From assembly GCF_004801405.1 (NCBI RefSeq), contig NZ_SSOB01000001.1, positions 372,001 through 436,000 of the forward strand: 64,000 bases of DNA. Reading direction: 5' to 3'. Below, piece after piece: positions 45,168 to 55,800 of the stretch; the stretch's first letter is position 1, and each line of letters begins with the position of its first letter. The stretch comes from Cohnella fermenti. GTDB lineage: Bacteria; Bacillota; Bacilli; Paenibacillales; Paenibacillaceae. The translations under genes were made by a program, and so were the position numbers. The notes under the pieces are model-generated. The model was not told the DNA's origin, did no database searches, and saw nothing but the letters and a program-made list of their open reading frames with translations.

Positions 45168-47480
45168 ATGATGAAATTCGGCGTTTCGGGGAAGATCATG
45201 CTGATCTATGGAAGTCTGTTCTTGGCCGTCATATCGCTTGCTTTTGTCTTCTCGTATAAGAGCACGGTTGGAGGCTTGGAGCAGCAGCTCAAGACAACGA
45301 ACATGGCGCTGCTTAAGCAGATCGATCAGAAGATGGAGCTATCGTTCCAGCAGACAGAATCGAGCCTGCTGCAGTTGACGAGCGAGCTTGAGTTCGTCTA
45401 CTTCATGAACGACAGCTACATGGACAATGCCCAGAAGAACGATAACTTCTTCGCCTTGAGCGCCAAGCTGACCAAGTTCCTGAACAACAACCTGCAATTC
45501 TCCTCCATCATGGCGTATTCCGCCGAGAGCGGGAGCATTCTGTCCGACCAATTCTATACGACGAAGGAGCAGTCGGAGAACAGCTGGATGAAGGATTACC
45601 TGGAGATTCCGGATTATTTCGAGTGGTTGACGACGCATAAGATCTGGGATGGCAAAATCAATCGGGATGTGGTGACGCTGATCCGCTCGTACCCGCCGAT
45701 TAGCGCTCCCGGATTCCGCACGGGGGTCGTGGCGGCCAACATCGATGTGGATGTGCTGTACCGGATGATCCACGATGTGTATGAGGAAGAAGCGGCGGGG
45801 CACACGTTTATTCTGGATAAGACCGGACAGGTGGTCGTCCATGACGATGCTTCCATGCTTTATAGCGGAATGAGCGAGCTTCCCTACATAAAGAAGATGG
45901 TGACGGGTCCCGACAGCGGGACGTACAGTGCCGTGGTGGACGGTGTGAAGCAGACGGTATCGTATATCACTTCTTCCTATACGGGATGGAAGATTGTAAA
46001 CATTGTGCCGGAGAGCCAGATGTACAAGCCGCTTGTCGTCACCCGGAATTTGCTGATTATGCTGGCGCTTGTGCTGCTCATCACGGCTTTTGTCATTCTC
46101 TTCGTCATCAACCGGCGCACCTTCAGCCCGATTGACCGGATGCTCGGCAAGCTGTCCCGGCACGGCCGGCCGATCGTTGCCGGAGCGCCCGAATCCGCTG
46201 CGCGGGGCGTATCCTACCTGGAGAGCTTCCTTGATCAAATGTTCGTGGATCGGGACAAGCTGGAGCGGCAGCTTCGGGATTCGAAGCCGATGCTGAAGTG
46301 GCGGACCGTCATGGATGTGCTGACGGGATACCGGACGGACTTCGCTGTTATAGCGCCTCATCTCGATTTCACCGGAAGCCGGCTTTTCCCCGAATGGTAT
46401 GTGGTGTGTACGGCGGAGATCAGCAAGGAAGGAGAGCTTCAGCCTCGGGATCAAACCTTGTACGCCTATGCTCTGTGCAATGTGGCCGAAGAGATCATCA
46501 ACACGGAGAACGCCGGGGCGGCCATCGATCTGGGCGGAGGCCGGGTCGTTATCGTGTTCAGCTTCGCGGAAGGAGATGAGGAGCAGAACCATCTGCGGGC
46601 GATGGCGCTGCTGGAGCAGATTCTTAACGTGATGAATCGCCAGATCGGACTGACGGTCATCGCCGGCTTGGGAAGGGGATACCGGGAGCTGAAGGATGTT
46701 CCCCTGTCGTATGCCGAGTCGCAGCAGGCTCTGCATTACAAGAAGGTAGCGGGCAATCACGGAGTGATCTCCATTCTGGACGTTCAGGCGCCGGACAATC
46801 AGGATTATTATCGGATGGTCCGGATGATCGACAAGATTGTGGACGCTTTGAAGCGGGGCGAGCTGGAGAAGGGCATTCCCTATGTGCAAGAGACGTTCCA
46901 GGAAGCGGTGAGCAGCAACCTTCCCCCGGATCTGCTTCGCCAGTTCTCGTTCGAACTGGTGATGCGGGCCGCTCAAACAATGGAATCGATCGGGATGGAT
47001 ACGGAAGAGACCTTGAATGAGATCGGGAACCTGTACGAACGGATTAACCGCTGCGAGAATTGGCGGGAGACGGAGCAGATGGTGGAAGCCGTGCTTCTTG
47101 GTTTTGCCGACAAGATCGAGAAGAGGCGCAGCCAGCGAGGGAAGAACGAGCATGTCGGCCGCATTCTGGAATACATCCAGGACAATTACCGGGACAGCGG
47201 ATTATCCCTCGACCGGCTGGCCGAGGAGTTTGATCTTCATCCGACGTATATCAGCAAGCTGTTCAAGGAGCAGATGGAGGATAACTTCATCGACTATCTG
47301 ATCAAAATCCGGATTGAAGCGGCCAAGAAGCTGCTCGGCGACAAGTCCATCAAGATCAGCGACATCTCCGACTCTATCGGCTACATGCATACCCGCAGCT
47401 TCACCCGTACCTTCAAGAAGTACACGGGGCTGACGCCAACCGAATATCGCGAGCAGGTGCTGGGCCCTTCCAGTCCGTAG
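45168..47480 (+). CDS. Membrane-bound AraC-family one-component regulator
   Basis: A 770-residue protein. Span 1 is at about 8-28; an extracellular dCache-type sensor extends to about 285 (IDQKMELSFQQTESSLLQLT; HTFILDKTGQVVVHD); span 2 is at about 296-320. A long cytoplasmic linker follows, then a C-terminal AraC helix-turn-helix pair (LSLDRLAEEFDLHPTYISKLF; YMHTRSFTRTFKKYTGLTPTE, both abbreviated family hallmarks). I chose the ATG pair at 45168/45171, after AAGG; the frame opens earlier at 45132 without a better site. It should sense an extracellular sugar directly and activate the downstream transporter/hydrolase operon. A terminator at 47505 separates them. Confidence 0.92.
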   Translation: MMKFGVSGKIMLIYGSLFLAVISLAFVFSYKSTVGGLEQQLKTTNMALLKQIDQKMELSFQQTESSLLQLTSELEFVYFMNDSYMDNAQKNDNFFALSAKLTKFLNNNLQFSSIMAYSAESGSILSDQFYTTKEQSENSWMKDYLEIPDYFEWLTTHKIWDGKINRDVVTLIRSYPPISAPGFRTGVVAANIDVDVLYRMIHDVYEEEAAGHTFILDKTGQVVVHDDASMLYSGMSELPYIKKMVTGPDSGTYSAVVDGVKQTVSYITSSYTGWKIVNIVPESQMYKPLVVTRNLLIMLALVLLITAFVILFVINRRTFSPIDRMLGKLSRHGRPIVAGAPESAARGVSYLESFLDQMFVDRDKLERQLRDSKPMLKWRTVMDVLTGYRTDFAVIAPHLDFTGSRLFPEWYVVCTAEISKEGELQPRDQTLYAYALCNVAEEIINTENAGAAIDLGGGRVVIVFSFAEGDEEQNHLRAMALLEQILNVMNRQIGLTVIAGLGRGYRELKDVPLSYAESQQALHYKKVAGNHGVISILDVQAPDNQDYYRMVRMIDKIVDALKRGELEKGIPYVQETFQEAVSSNLPPDLLRQFSFELVMRAAQTMESIGMDTEETLNEIGNLYERINRCENWRETEQMVEAVLLGFADKIEKRRSQRGKNEHVGRILEYIQDNYRDSGLSLDRLAEEFDLHPTYISKLFKEQMEDNFIDYLIKIRIEAAKKLLGDKSIKISDISDSIGYMHTRSFTRTFKKYTGLTPTEYREQVLGPSSP

Positions 47481-47504
47481 CCGTAAGCCTCGCTCCGACC
47501 AATC

Positions 47505-47549
47505 AAAGCCCGTCCGCGCTTCCTTCAAGAGGCGTCGGACGGGCTTTTT
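47505..47549 (+). terminator. Intrinsic terminator after the membrane AraC gene
   Basis: AAAGCCCGTCCG pairs with CGGACGGGCTTT around a 19-base loop and is followed by TTTTT. Strong Rho-independent signal. Confidence 0.9.
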
Positions 47550-47714
47550 CGCTGCTTAAACCAAAAAAATCACCTTACTGCAAGAAAAGTGAAGCCCCAA
47601 AAACCAAGAAATGTGCCCGATTTGGGAAGCGGTCTGTATTCGACAGAGGGGGTTATCCGTTACGATGACGCTGTCAACCGGAACAATCGAATGTCAGGAG
47701 AAGGTGAGAGAGAG

Positions 47715-48626
47715 TTGAAAGTAAGTGTGCGGAAGGGTCTCAGGCGGGATAGATCCTTATATCTGATGCTGTTTCCCGTCATCGTATTTTATGCGCTGTT
47801 TAAGTATTCTCCCTTGTTCGGCGAGATTATCGCCTTCAAGAACTATCGATTCGTCGATGGAATTGTGGGCAGCGATTGGGTAGGCCTGAACAACTTCAGG
47901 ATGCTGTTCGGAAGCGCGGACTTCTGGCGGGTGCTGCGGAACACGCTGCTGCTGAACGTGTACAGCCTGGCAGTTGGGTTCCCGGTGCCCATTGTGCTGG
48001 CTTTGCTTCTGAACGAGGTGAGAGTGGAGGGCTACAAGCGTCTGGTGCAGAACCTGCTGTATGTTCCGCACTTCATCTCATGGGTAGTTCTGGGCGGCAT
48101 TCTGATTGCGCTGTTATCGCCCAGCACCGGTGTGGTCAATCTGGTCTTGACGCATGTGTTCGGCATCGAGCCTATCTATTTTATGGCCAAGTCCGCCTGG
48201 TGGCCGGTCGCCTACACCGCATCCTCCATATGGAGAGAGGCCGGCTGGGGCACCATTCTTTATCTGGCGGCCATGGCGTCCATTGATCCGCAACTGTATG
48301 AAGCGTCCAGGATCGACGGGGCAGGCAAGCTTCGGCAAATCTGGCATATTACGCTGCCGGGCATTCGCGGCACGATTGCCATCCTGCTGATTCTGCGAAT
48401 GGGCAGCATGATGGATGTTGGCTTGGAGCAGACTCTTGCCCTGCAGAACGATTCCGTTCTGGACGTGGCGGATGTCATCAGCACTTATGTGTACCGGGTG
48501 GGGTTGCAGAATATGAATTACAGCTACACCACGGCATTGGGACTGTTCCAATCGCTGATCGGTCTGATTCTGGTGGTCGGCGTGAACCGGATTATTCGGC
48601 TCTTCGGAGAGAGGGGGCTTTGGTAG
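47715..48626 (+). CDS. CUT1 sugar ABC transporter permease (LplB-like), second system
   Basis: A 303-residue, six-span permease with the EAA loop YEASRIDGAGKLRQIWHITL and the LplB-type start SLYLMLFPVIVFYALFKYSP. The start is uncertain: TTG 47715 has AAGGTG eight bases upstream, ATG 47691 has only GGAA, and the frame opens at 47589. It is the first gene of the second glycan operon and was probably duplicated and diverged from the ancestor of the 25985 permease. No ATPase gene is near. Confidence 0.9.
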   Translation: MKVSVRKGLRRDRSLYLMLFPVIVFYALFKYSPLFGEIIAFKNYRFVDGIVGSDWVGLNNFRMLFGSADFWRVLRNTLLLNVYSLAVGFPVPIVLALLLNEVRVEGYKRLVQNLLYVPHFISWVVLGGILIALLSPSTGVVNLVLTHVFGIEPIYFMAKSAWWPVAYTASSIWREAGWGTILYLAAMASIDPQLYEASRIDGAGKLRQIWHITLPGIRGTIAILLILRMGSMMDVGLEQTLALQNDSVLDVADVISTYVYRVGLQNMNYSYTTALGLFQSLIGLILVVGVNRIIRLFGERGLW

Positions 48627-48627
48627 G

Positions 48628-49521
48628 ATGAAGCAAGCCGGGTCGCGGCTGTCCCCGAGGTCGTTCGCGGGACACGCGTTGAACTATGTCTTTCTGGGGC
48701 TTCTGTCGCTGTGCACGCTCTATCCCTTCGCCTATGAGATATCCGCGTCCTTCAGCAGCAGCAGGGCGATTACGGCCGGGGAGGTGTTCGTCTGGCCGGT
48801 GGAATTCAACACGGAAGCGTATAAGCGGCTGTTCGAGGACGGGCAACTGATTCATGCCATGGGCAACACCGTCTTCGTAACGGCCGTAGGAACGCTGCTG
48901 AACATGATCATGAACGTGCTGGCCGCCTATCCGTTGTCGCGGAAGCGCCTGATCGGCCGGGGGCCGCTCCTGCTGTTTATTACCTTCACGATGATCTTCG
49001 TGTCCGGCATTATTCCCAATTTTATTCTGATCCGATCCTTGGGCTTGATGGATTCCTACTGGGCGTTGTGGCTGCCCGGGCTGATCAGCACCTACAACAT
49101 GTTTGTGATGAAAAGCTTCATGGAGGGGCTTCCGGAGGAGATCGAGGAGTCGGCGTCCATTGACGGCGCAGGCAACTGGCGGATTCTCGGCCAGATTGTG
49201 CTGCCGCTGTGCAAGCCCATTCTGGCGGCATTATCGCTGTTCTACGCCGTCGGCTGGTGGAATTCCTACTTTAACGTCATGCTGTACATTACCAGCTCCG
49301 ACCTGCACACTTTGATGCTGAAGCTTTATCAGATTATCAAGCAGGTGGATGCGAGTCTGTTGGACGGCGGAGGAGGCGAAGGCGTCTCTAATAGCAGGCT
49401 CACACCCGAGGGAATCAAGGCGGCTTCCGTCGTGATCGCGATTGCACCCATCCTGTGCGTATACCCGTTTTTACAGAAGCATTTTGTCAAAGGCGTGTTG
49501 ATCGGTTCCGTTAAGGGCTGA
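48628..49521 (+). CDS. CUT1 sugar ABC transporter permease (YtcP/LplC-like), second system
   Basis: A 297-residue, six-span permease with IEESASIDGAG as its EAA motif and the family end FLQKHFVKGVLIGSVKG. ATG 48628 overlaps the region just after the stop of its partner, with GAGAGGGGGC as ribosome site. It forms the second pore half of the importer with 47715. Confidence 0.93.
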   Translation: MKQAGSRLSPRSFAGHALNYVFLGLLSLCTLYPFAYEISASFSSSRAITAGEVFVWPVEFNTEAYKRLFEDGQLIHAMGNTVFVTAVGTLLNMIMNVLAAYPLSRKRLIGRGPLLLFITFTMIFVSGIIPNFILIRSLGLMDSYWALWLPGLISTYNMFVMKSFMEGLPEEIEESASIDGAGNWRILGQIVLPLCKPILAALSLFYAVGWWNSYFNVMLYITSSDLHTLMLKLYQIIKQVDASLLDGGGGEGVSNSRLTPEGIKAASVVIAIAPILCVYPFLQKHFVKGVLIGSVKG

Positions 49522-49577
49522 TATCATGGGGGCGATTCGCCCTATTGATATAGATGGAAGATTACCAATATAAGGGG

Positions 49578-51182
49578 ATGATGCAATTGGCAACAGGGAC
49601 GAAGATGGGGGCGCTGGCGTTGGCGGCTTGCTTGTCCGTATCCGCGCTTGCGGCGTGCGGCTCCAACAACGGGGCTTCCTCCGCGGAGAGCTCCACGGGG
49701 GCTTCCGGGGGAGGTCAGGCGGCAACCGAGCCGAAGACGGAGATCAGTATCTCCATGTACGATCGCGGCGAGGTCGTGTCCGCCGAAGGCAACTATGAGA
49801 ACAATCGTTGGACCAAGTGGATCAACGAGAATGGGCCTGCCATCGTGAGCTGGGTGCCCGTGCCGCGCAACGAAGCCCAGACCAAGCTGAACACGCTGAT
49901 CGCCTCCGGCGGCGCCCCGGACCTCATCTGGGAATACGACCGGAATTACATTGCCCAGTTGGCCAACCAAGGCGCGATTCAACCGATCGACGAGTATATC
50001 GAGAAGTACAGTACCACGTTCAAAAGCTACTTGGCGGAGCATCCCGAGCTGAAGCCGTATCTGATGGTCAACGGGAAGATGTATGCGGTGTCCAGCCTGC
50101 GCGGAGTGGAGTCGGTCGCCAATGCCGGCATGTGGATCAGGCAGGATTGGCTCGATAAACTCGGGCTGCAGGCGCCGACGACGACGGAGGAGTTCTTCGA
50201 GGTGGCTCGCAAGTTCAAGGAAGCCGATCTCGACGGCAACGGGAAGGCCGATACGGTTCCGATCGTGTTCAACTCCAACGGGCCTACGGTTATGCGCAAC
50301 CTGTTCGCCGCCCACTGGGGCCAGTGGTACCTGGAGGACGGCGTGCTGGAATTCGGCAGAATCAGCGATCGCTACATGGAGAGCATGGCCTTCCAGAAGC
50401 AATTGTACGATGAGGGCCTCCTCGATCAGGAATACATCACGGACAAGAGCGCCCAGCGGGCCACGCAATTATGGACAACGGGGAAGGCCGGGATTTTCCT
50501 GGGTTCCTGGGATATGGAGAGCCTGTTCAAGGATCTGAAGAGCAATGATCCCGACGCACAGATGACCGCGCTGGAGCCGTTCACGACCAAGTTCGGCAAG
50601 AACGGGCTGCTTCAGTCCGCAATTCCCAATATTCTGGTCAGCTTCAACAGCAAGATGAAGGAGGACGAGATCGAGGCCGCCGTCAAGTTCCTGGACTGGA
50701 TGCTGGAGACGGGCTGGAAGCCGCTGAGATATGGGGAGGAGAACGTCCATTACAAGACGGTCGACGGCGCTCCGCAAATCATCGATGCCGAGAAGTTCCG
50801 CACGGAGGTCCAGTATGCCAAGGAATACGCCGTGATCAATCAGTATGAGCTGAAGCCGGAATGGTTCTCCGTCATGGCCGCAACCGACGAGCTGTCCCAG
50901 GAATACGCCAAGGAGAGGGCCAATTCGCTTACTGTCGCCATGAAGAACAAGTTCCGCCGGGATATTCCGTACAGCCCGGACCTTCCGGAGCTGAGCCAGC
51001 TTATCGCTACCTTCAACCCGATTGCCGAGCAGATCGAAGCCAAGATTGTGACGGGCGGCTCCAGTATGACTGCCGAGGCCGGCATGGAAGAGGCGCGCAA
51101 GGAGTGGAGTCGTCTGGGCGGGGACAATGTGAACAAGCTGGCCAACGAGTGGTACCAGCAGAATAAGGCGCAGTTGGAGTAG
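49578..51182 (+). CDS. Sugar-binding lipoprotein, second system
   Basis: A 534-residue LplA-type solute-binding lipoprotein. Signal with lipobox ALAAC (Cys27 from ATG 49578), a Ser/Gly-rich tether, then the binding domain (SGGAPDLIWEYDRNYIAQLA; LDGNGKADTVPIVFNS; VKFLDWMLETGWK). The start is ambiguous: AAGGGG directly abuts ATG 49578 and would fit TTG 49587 better; the mature protein is the same. It serves the permeases at 47715 and 48628. Confidence 0.91.
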   Translation: MMQLATGTKMGALALAACLSVSALAACGSNNGASSAESSTGASGGGQAATEPKTEISISMYDRGEVVSAEGNYENNRWTKWINENGPAIVSWVPVPRNEAQTKLNTLIASGGAPDLIWEYDRNYIAQLANQGAIQPIDEYIEKYSTTFKSYLAEHPELKPYLMVNGKMYAVSSLRGVESVANAGMWIRQDWLDKLGLQAPTTTEEFFEVARKFKEADLDGNGKADTVPIVFNSNGPTVMRNLFAAHWGQWYLEDGVLEFGRISDRYMESMAFQKQLYDEGLLDQEYITDKSAQRATQLWTTGKAGIFLGSWDMESLFKDLKSNDPDAQMTALEPFTTKFGKNGLLQSAIPNILVSFNSKMKEDEIEAAVKFLDWMLETGWKPLRYGEENVHYKTVDGAPQIIDAEKFRTEVQYAKEYAVINQYELKPEWFSVMAATDELSQEYAKERANSLTVAMKNKFRRDIPYSPDLPELSQLIATFNPIAEQIEAKIVTGGSSMTAEAGMEEARKEWSRLGGDNVNKLANEWYQQNKAQLE

Positions 51183-51211
51183 CGAGGGGCCCAAAATCGA
51201 GGGGCCGAGAG

Positions 51212-51288
51212 CTCGAGAGGTCGTGAGGTCGTGAGGTCGTGAGGTCGTGAGGTCGTGAGGTCGAGAGAGCGAGAGAGCGAGAGAGCGG
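51212..51288. repeat. 8-bp tandem repeats GTCGTGAG and GAGAGAGC
   Basis: Five to six copies of GTCGTGAG pass directly into three copies of GAGAGAGC in the gap between the binding-protein gene and the oxidoreductase gene. Slippage-prone intergenic sequence. Confidence 0.85.
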
Positions 51289-51334
51289 CCTCCTTCATCC
51301 CGGCAGCCATCAACAGAAGAAACGAGTGATCTCC

Positions 51335-52693
51335 ATGTATGTTCTAATGCCGCAGCAGCACATTCAAGTGGTTCAGACGGCCGATGTGGTTGTGGCCGGG
51401 GGCGGGCCTGCAGGCTATGCCGCTGCCTTGGCCGCCGCCCGGAGCGGAGCGCGGACCGTTCTCATCGAGCGTTACGGATTTACCGGAGGAGTCGCCACCA
51501 ACTCCATGGTCACCGCCTTCGCCAGCGGATTCCACGACGGGGAGCGGATGATCATCGGCGGAATCTTCCGGGAATTGCGGGAGCGGTTGTATAGGCAGGG
51601 CGCTCTGATCAAATCCGATGCGTTCGAGCCGTTCGACCCCGAGCGGATGATCTTCCAGCAATTAAAGGACCTTACGGAAGCGGGGGTCCGGATGCGGCTT
51701 CATACTCTCGTGACGGATGTCGTCATGAAGGGCAACCGGATTGACGCCGTCATCGTGGAGAGCAAGTCCGGCAGACAGGCGATCAAGGCGGATGTGTTCG
51801 TGGATGCCACAGGAGACGGAGACGTGGCGGTCCGGGCGGGGGCGGACTTCCGGCTCGGCCGCGTTCATGACGGGTTGACGCAGCCGGGCACGATGATCTT
51901 CGCCGTGGGAGGCGTAGACGCGGACAAGGTGCCGGCGATTCATACCATGATGCCCGAGCCGGGAGCTCCGGGGCACATCAGCGGCAAGCGGCACTTGATT
52001 CTGGAAGGCTACCGGGAGGAGGTAGCCAGAGCCAAGGAAGCCGGCTATCTGGCTCATGTTCCCCGCAAGAACCTCGGCATCTGCTGGAACCTGCCGGGTC
52101 AGCCCGACGTCGTATTCGCCAACTTCACCCGGATTCCGATGGTGAATGGAACGCTTGGCGAGGATCTGGCCAGAGGGGAGCTGGAGGGCCGAGTTCAAGC
52201 GGAGGAGGCGGTGGAATTTTTCCGGGATTACCTGCCCGGCTTCGAGAAGTGCTATCTTCTGAGAGTCGCTCCGCAGATCGGAATCCGGGAGACCCGGAGA
52301 ATCGATGGCGTGTATACGCTGACGGGGGAGGATGTCACGGGCCTGAGGCAGTTCGAGGATGTGGTCGTCCAGGCCCACTATATGATGGACATCCACGATC
52401 CTCTGGGCAAGGACACGGAGACGGTCAAGCTCAAGAAGGGCACGTCCTACGATATTCCTTACCGCTGCATGCTCCCGGCCAAGGGGCCGGAGAACCTCAT
52501 GGTATCCGGGCGGGCGATCTCGGCTACCCACGAGGCATTGTCCTCCCTCCGGGTCATGTCCATCTCCATGGCTCTCGGAGAAGCGGCCGGAACCGCAGCC
52601 GCCTTGTCCTCAGCGGGCAAGGTAACTCCGGGAGCGCTGGACGTTCGCCGGCTTCAGGCGAAGCTGCTTGAGAACGGAGCTATCTTGAAGTAA
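51335..52693 (+). CDS. FAD-dependent oxidoreductase (PF12831 type)
   Basis: A 452-residue flavoprotein. The dinucleotide fold lies at about 16-45 (DVVVAGGGPAGYAAALAAARSG, with GGGPAG as the FAD-binding motif and a Glu at ERYGFTGG). The second FAD contact is DVFVDATGDGDVAVRAGADF, and the C-terminal FAD segment is SGRAISATHEALSSLRVM. PF12831 proteins are common in glycan-utilisation loci and mostly uncharacterised; oxidation of a sugar hydroxyl or of an aglycone is possible. ATG 51335 is chosen over GTG 51326, though neither site is strong. No signal peptide, so it acts in the cytoplasm on an imported product. Confidence 0.85.
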   Translation: MYVLMPQQHIQVVQTADVVVAGGGPAGYAAALAAARSGARTVLIERYGFTGGVATNSMVTAFASGFHDGERMIIGGIFRELRERLYRQGALIKSDAFEPFDPERMIFQQLKDLTEAGVRMRLHTLVTDVVMKGNRIDAVIVESKSGRQAIKADVFVDATGDGDVAVRAGADFRLGRVHDGLTQPGTMIFAVGGVDADKVPAIHTMMPEPGAPGHISGKRHLILEGYREEVARAKEAGYLAHVPRKNLGICWNLPGQPDVVFANFTRIPMVNGTLGEDLARGELEGRVQAEEAVEFFRDYLPGFEKCYLLRVAPQIGIRETRRIDGVYTLTGEDVTGLRQFEDVVVQAHYMMDIHDPLGKDTETVKLKKGTSYDIPYRCMLPAKGPENLMVSGRAISATHEALSSLRVMSISMALGEAAGTAAALSSAGKVTPGALDVRRLQAKLLENGAILK

Positions 52694-52703
52694 CGGCGAG
52701 GAA

Positions 52704-52766
52704 GCAAACGGCAGCATGAATCAGACGGCAGCATGGACCTGGTCATCCGTTCTTGCTGCCGTTTGC
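52704..52766 (+). terminator. Long-stem hairpin between oxidoreductase and hydrolase genes
   Basis: GCAAACGGCAGC (52704-52715) pairs perfectly with GCTGCCGTTTGC (52755-52766). The loop is 39 bases and itself contains a copy of ACGGCAGCATG. The tail CGTTTGTTTATAG is T-rich but weak. Partial termination within the operon is likely. Confidence 0.65.
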
Positions 52767-52818
52767 CGTTTGTTTATAGCTCAGAGAACATACGGATAAA
52801 CCGGAGGAGGGCATTAAG

Positions 52819-55800
52819 GTGAAGAAGTGGCTGGCTATGATATGGATTCTGGCCCTGTTGGGACAAGCCGCCCCCGTTGCGGCTGCGGAGAGCGCAGCGA
52901 TACGGGTGGAGGGCGAGAATTATTCCTATGCGAATCAAACGCCGGTAAGCCTAACCGAACGTGACAAGACCAATATTAAAACAACCGAAATCAGCAACCA
53001 GGATCATTTTCAATATAAGAGTGCTACCTCAACCCTTCCTGCAAGCGGATACATTGTGAGCTATACCGTATCTGTCCCGGAGGCGGGCGCGTACAGTCTG
53101 GAGATTATGGCCTCGCCGCTGTCCAACAGCAACCATTCCCCTTACCAGCTCAAGGTGAACGAAGGAGAGTACGCCGACGTGACCACGGCGGATGCGGTGA
53201 AGATCGGGCAGATCGACACGCCGGCCAATATTTTCTACAAGTACAAGCTGCAGCCTGTCATCCTGATGGAAGGGAGCAATACGATCTCCTTCCGGATTCT
53301 GAACGGCCGTTCCTCGGACGGGCGAGTCTTCTTCTTCCTGGATTACTTCGAGCTTGCCAAGCTTCCCTGGGAATTGACGCGAATTACCGCCAACGCTCCG
53401 AACCATGTGTTCGAAGAGCAAGACACGAAGGAGGTGACGATCCGCTTCACTGAGGAGACGAAGAGTGTGCATGAAGTGGTGTACAGCGTCGCCGACTACT
53501 ACGGGGCAACGGTGTTGTCGGGAAGTGCAGCGCTTCCGCCGGGCGCCTCCGTCTACACCTTCGAGCTGCCGTCGTTGGCCCGAGGCCATTATACCGTCAC
53601 CGCAGAGGCGGACGGCAATGGCCGGGTATTGAAGGAGTACCTCTCCGTGGTCATGAACGAGAGCGAACGCGCCTCCTATTCGGCAACTCCGTTCGCCGTC
53701 GATGTCGCGGGCGGGTTCCTGGTGTCCAAGGACAAGATCGGCGACTATGCCCGGGCCCTGCGGCTGACGGGGGTGAAGTATGCTCGGGAACGGCTGCCGT
53801 GGGGAACGGTCGGCGCCGTCTACGGCACCGACGACTTCAGCACCTACGATGCGTACAATGCGGCATATGCGGCCAACGGCATCCGGGTGCTGGAGATGGG
53901 CCACAGCGCTCCGGCCTGGACGAAGGAGGAAGGCAAGAAGCTGCCCAATGATCTATTGGCCGCTTATCAATATGCCAAGACGGCCTCCGCCCGGTACGGG
54001 GCCGAAGCCGACTGGGAATTCTGGAACGAGCCGGACATCGGCTATACGGCCGACAGCGAGACGGCGGACCAGTATGCCGCTTACCTTAAAGCCAGCGCCT
54101 TGGGCGTGCGGGATTCCGGGACTTCGTCGTTAGTGTCTCTGGCGGGCATCGCTTACCCTCCGGGCAGCTATGTGGACCTCTTGATGCAGAACGACGCCGA
54201 CGATTATGTCGATATTTACAACTTCCACGGCCATCGCAAGGGGGACACCGACACCAAGCTTATCGACTTGCCTCCCACCTTCCAGGTGAATAAGGAGTTC
54301 ATTGAAGGCTACGGGTTGGCAAATAAACGCATCTACGCCTCCGAGGTCGGCGTCTCGCTAAGCTTGCAGGATGGCGAGGAGAACCTGACGATGGAGCAGA
54401 TGCGCAAGCAGGCGAGATACTTGTCCACCTCTGCGGTGGAATCCTTGGCCATGGGGGTGGATAAGCACTTCTGGTTTGTCTTCCCCCATTATATGGAGAA
54501 GGGACTCTCCTGGGGCAGCTTCACGGCGCAGCATACTCCCTATGCCTGGGTGAACGCTCAGAGCGCCATCACCCATGCGCTTGGCGAAGGCACCTATATG
54601 GGCAAGCTTGCGGGACTGCCGGAAGGAGTGGACAGCTACGTATTCCGGGACGGAACGGACAGCGTTGTCGCCTTCTGGAGCGAGGAGAGCACGCCGTTTG
54701 CTCTGGAGACGGGTTATGCTCAAGGCATGCTTACGGACATTATGGGCAATGATGCGGAGCTTGCTTCGGCTAACGGCAGCTTCGCTCTGACTGCGGGGCC
54801 GGATATTCAGTATTTGCGCGTGTCCGGGGATGTGGGCGGGCTGACGGCTCCCTATTACGGCCAGAGCTTCGCCGCTCCCGCCGAGCTGTCCGCTGCCGAC
54901 CGGGTGGTGCTGACCCAGCGTTATCCTGCAGCCGGAGCCGAGCAAGCGAAGAGCAAGGGCTATCTGCTGGACCGGACAAGCGCCACGACGATTGAAGTGG
55001 ACGTCTACAACTTCAACGATACGACGGTAAGCGGCGTTGTATACGGAGCTGCATACGGCGGCTGGAGCCTGGCCGCCCCCTCGCAGTCGGTAACGGTAGC
55101 TCCCTTCGGCAAGGAGACGCTTGCCTTCACGCTGGAGGGAAGCAGCCAAGTGTTGGCGGATGCGGGAGCTCCTGTGGTATTCGCCGCGGAGATCGGCGGG
55201 GATCGGACGTCGCGATCGCTTGCTCTGGTCGCTTCCAATGAAGTGACCGTTGTGCAGCCCAGTCTGGTTGTGCCCGATTACGACCAGCCCGGACTCTGGG
55301 ACAACAATGTCTCGAGCGGTACAACGTTGACCACATCTTCCCCCGAGTCGGGCGTCATTCAATTCGACCTGCAGATGGGGGACGGGGACAAGTGGGCCTA
55401 TCCGAACTTCGTCTTGCCGGACAATGCAAGCTTCGCGGACACGGAGGGTGTGGTATTCGATGTTTATTTCCCCGAACCGGTGGCCGGGGTTGTGGTCCGG
55501 AGCTTTATGTACGAGAGCAATGGAGCGGGATATTTTACGCTGAACGGGTTGAATCCGGTCGGGGGCTGGCAGCAGTTCAAGATTCCCTGGTCGGACTTCT
55601 CCTCCTTCGGCACTCCGGACGACAACTTCCATCTGGACCCGGAGGAGATCCGCAGCTTCAGCATTGGGCTCAACACCGCAACGGAGAAAAATCTGTCTTT
55701 CCGGGTACGGAACCTGGGCGTGTACACCCAACCGGATACGGGCATCTACAGCAAGATTGCCGACCTGCTTCCGGCTCATGGCCAGGAGGTAACGGCGGGC

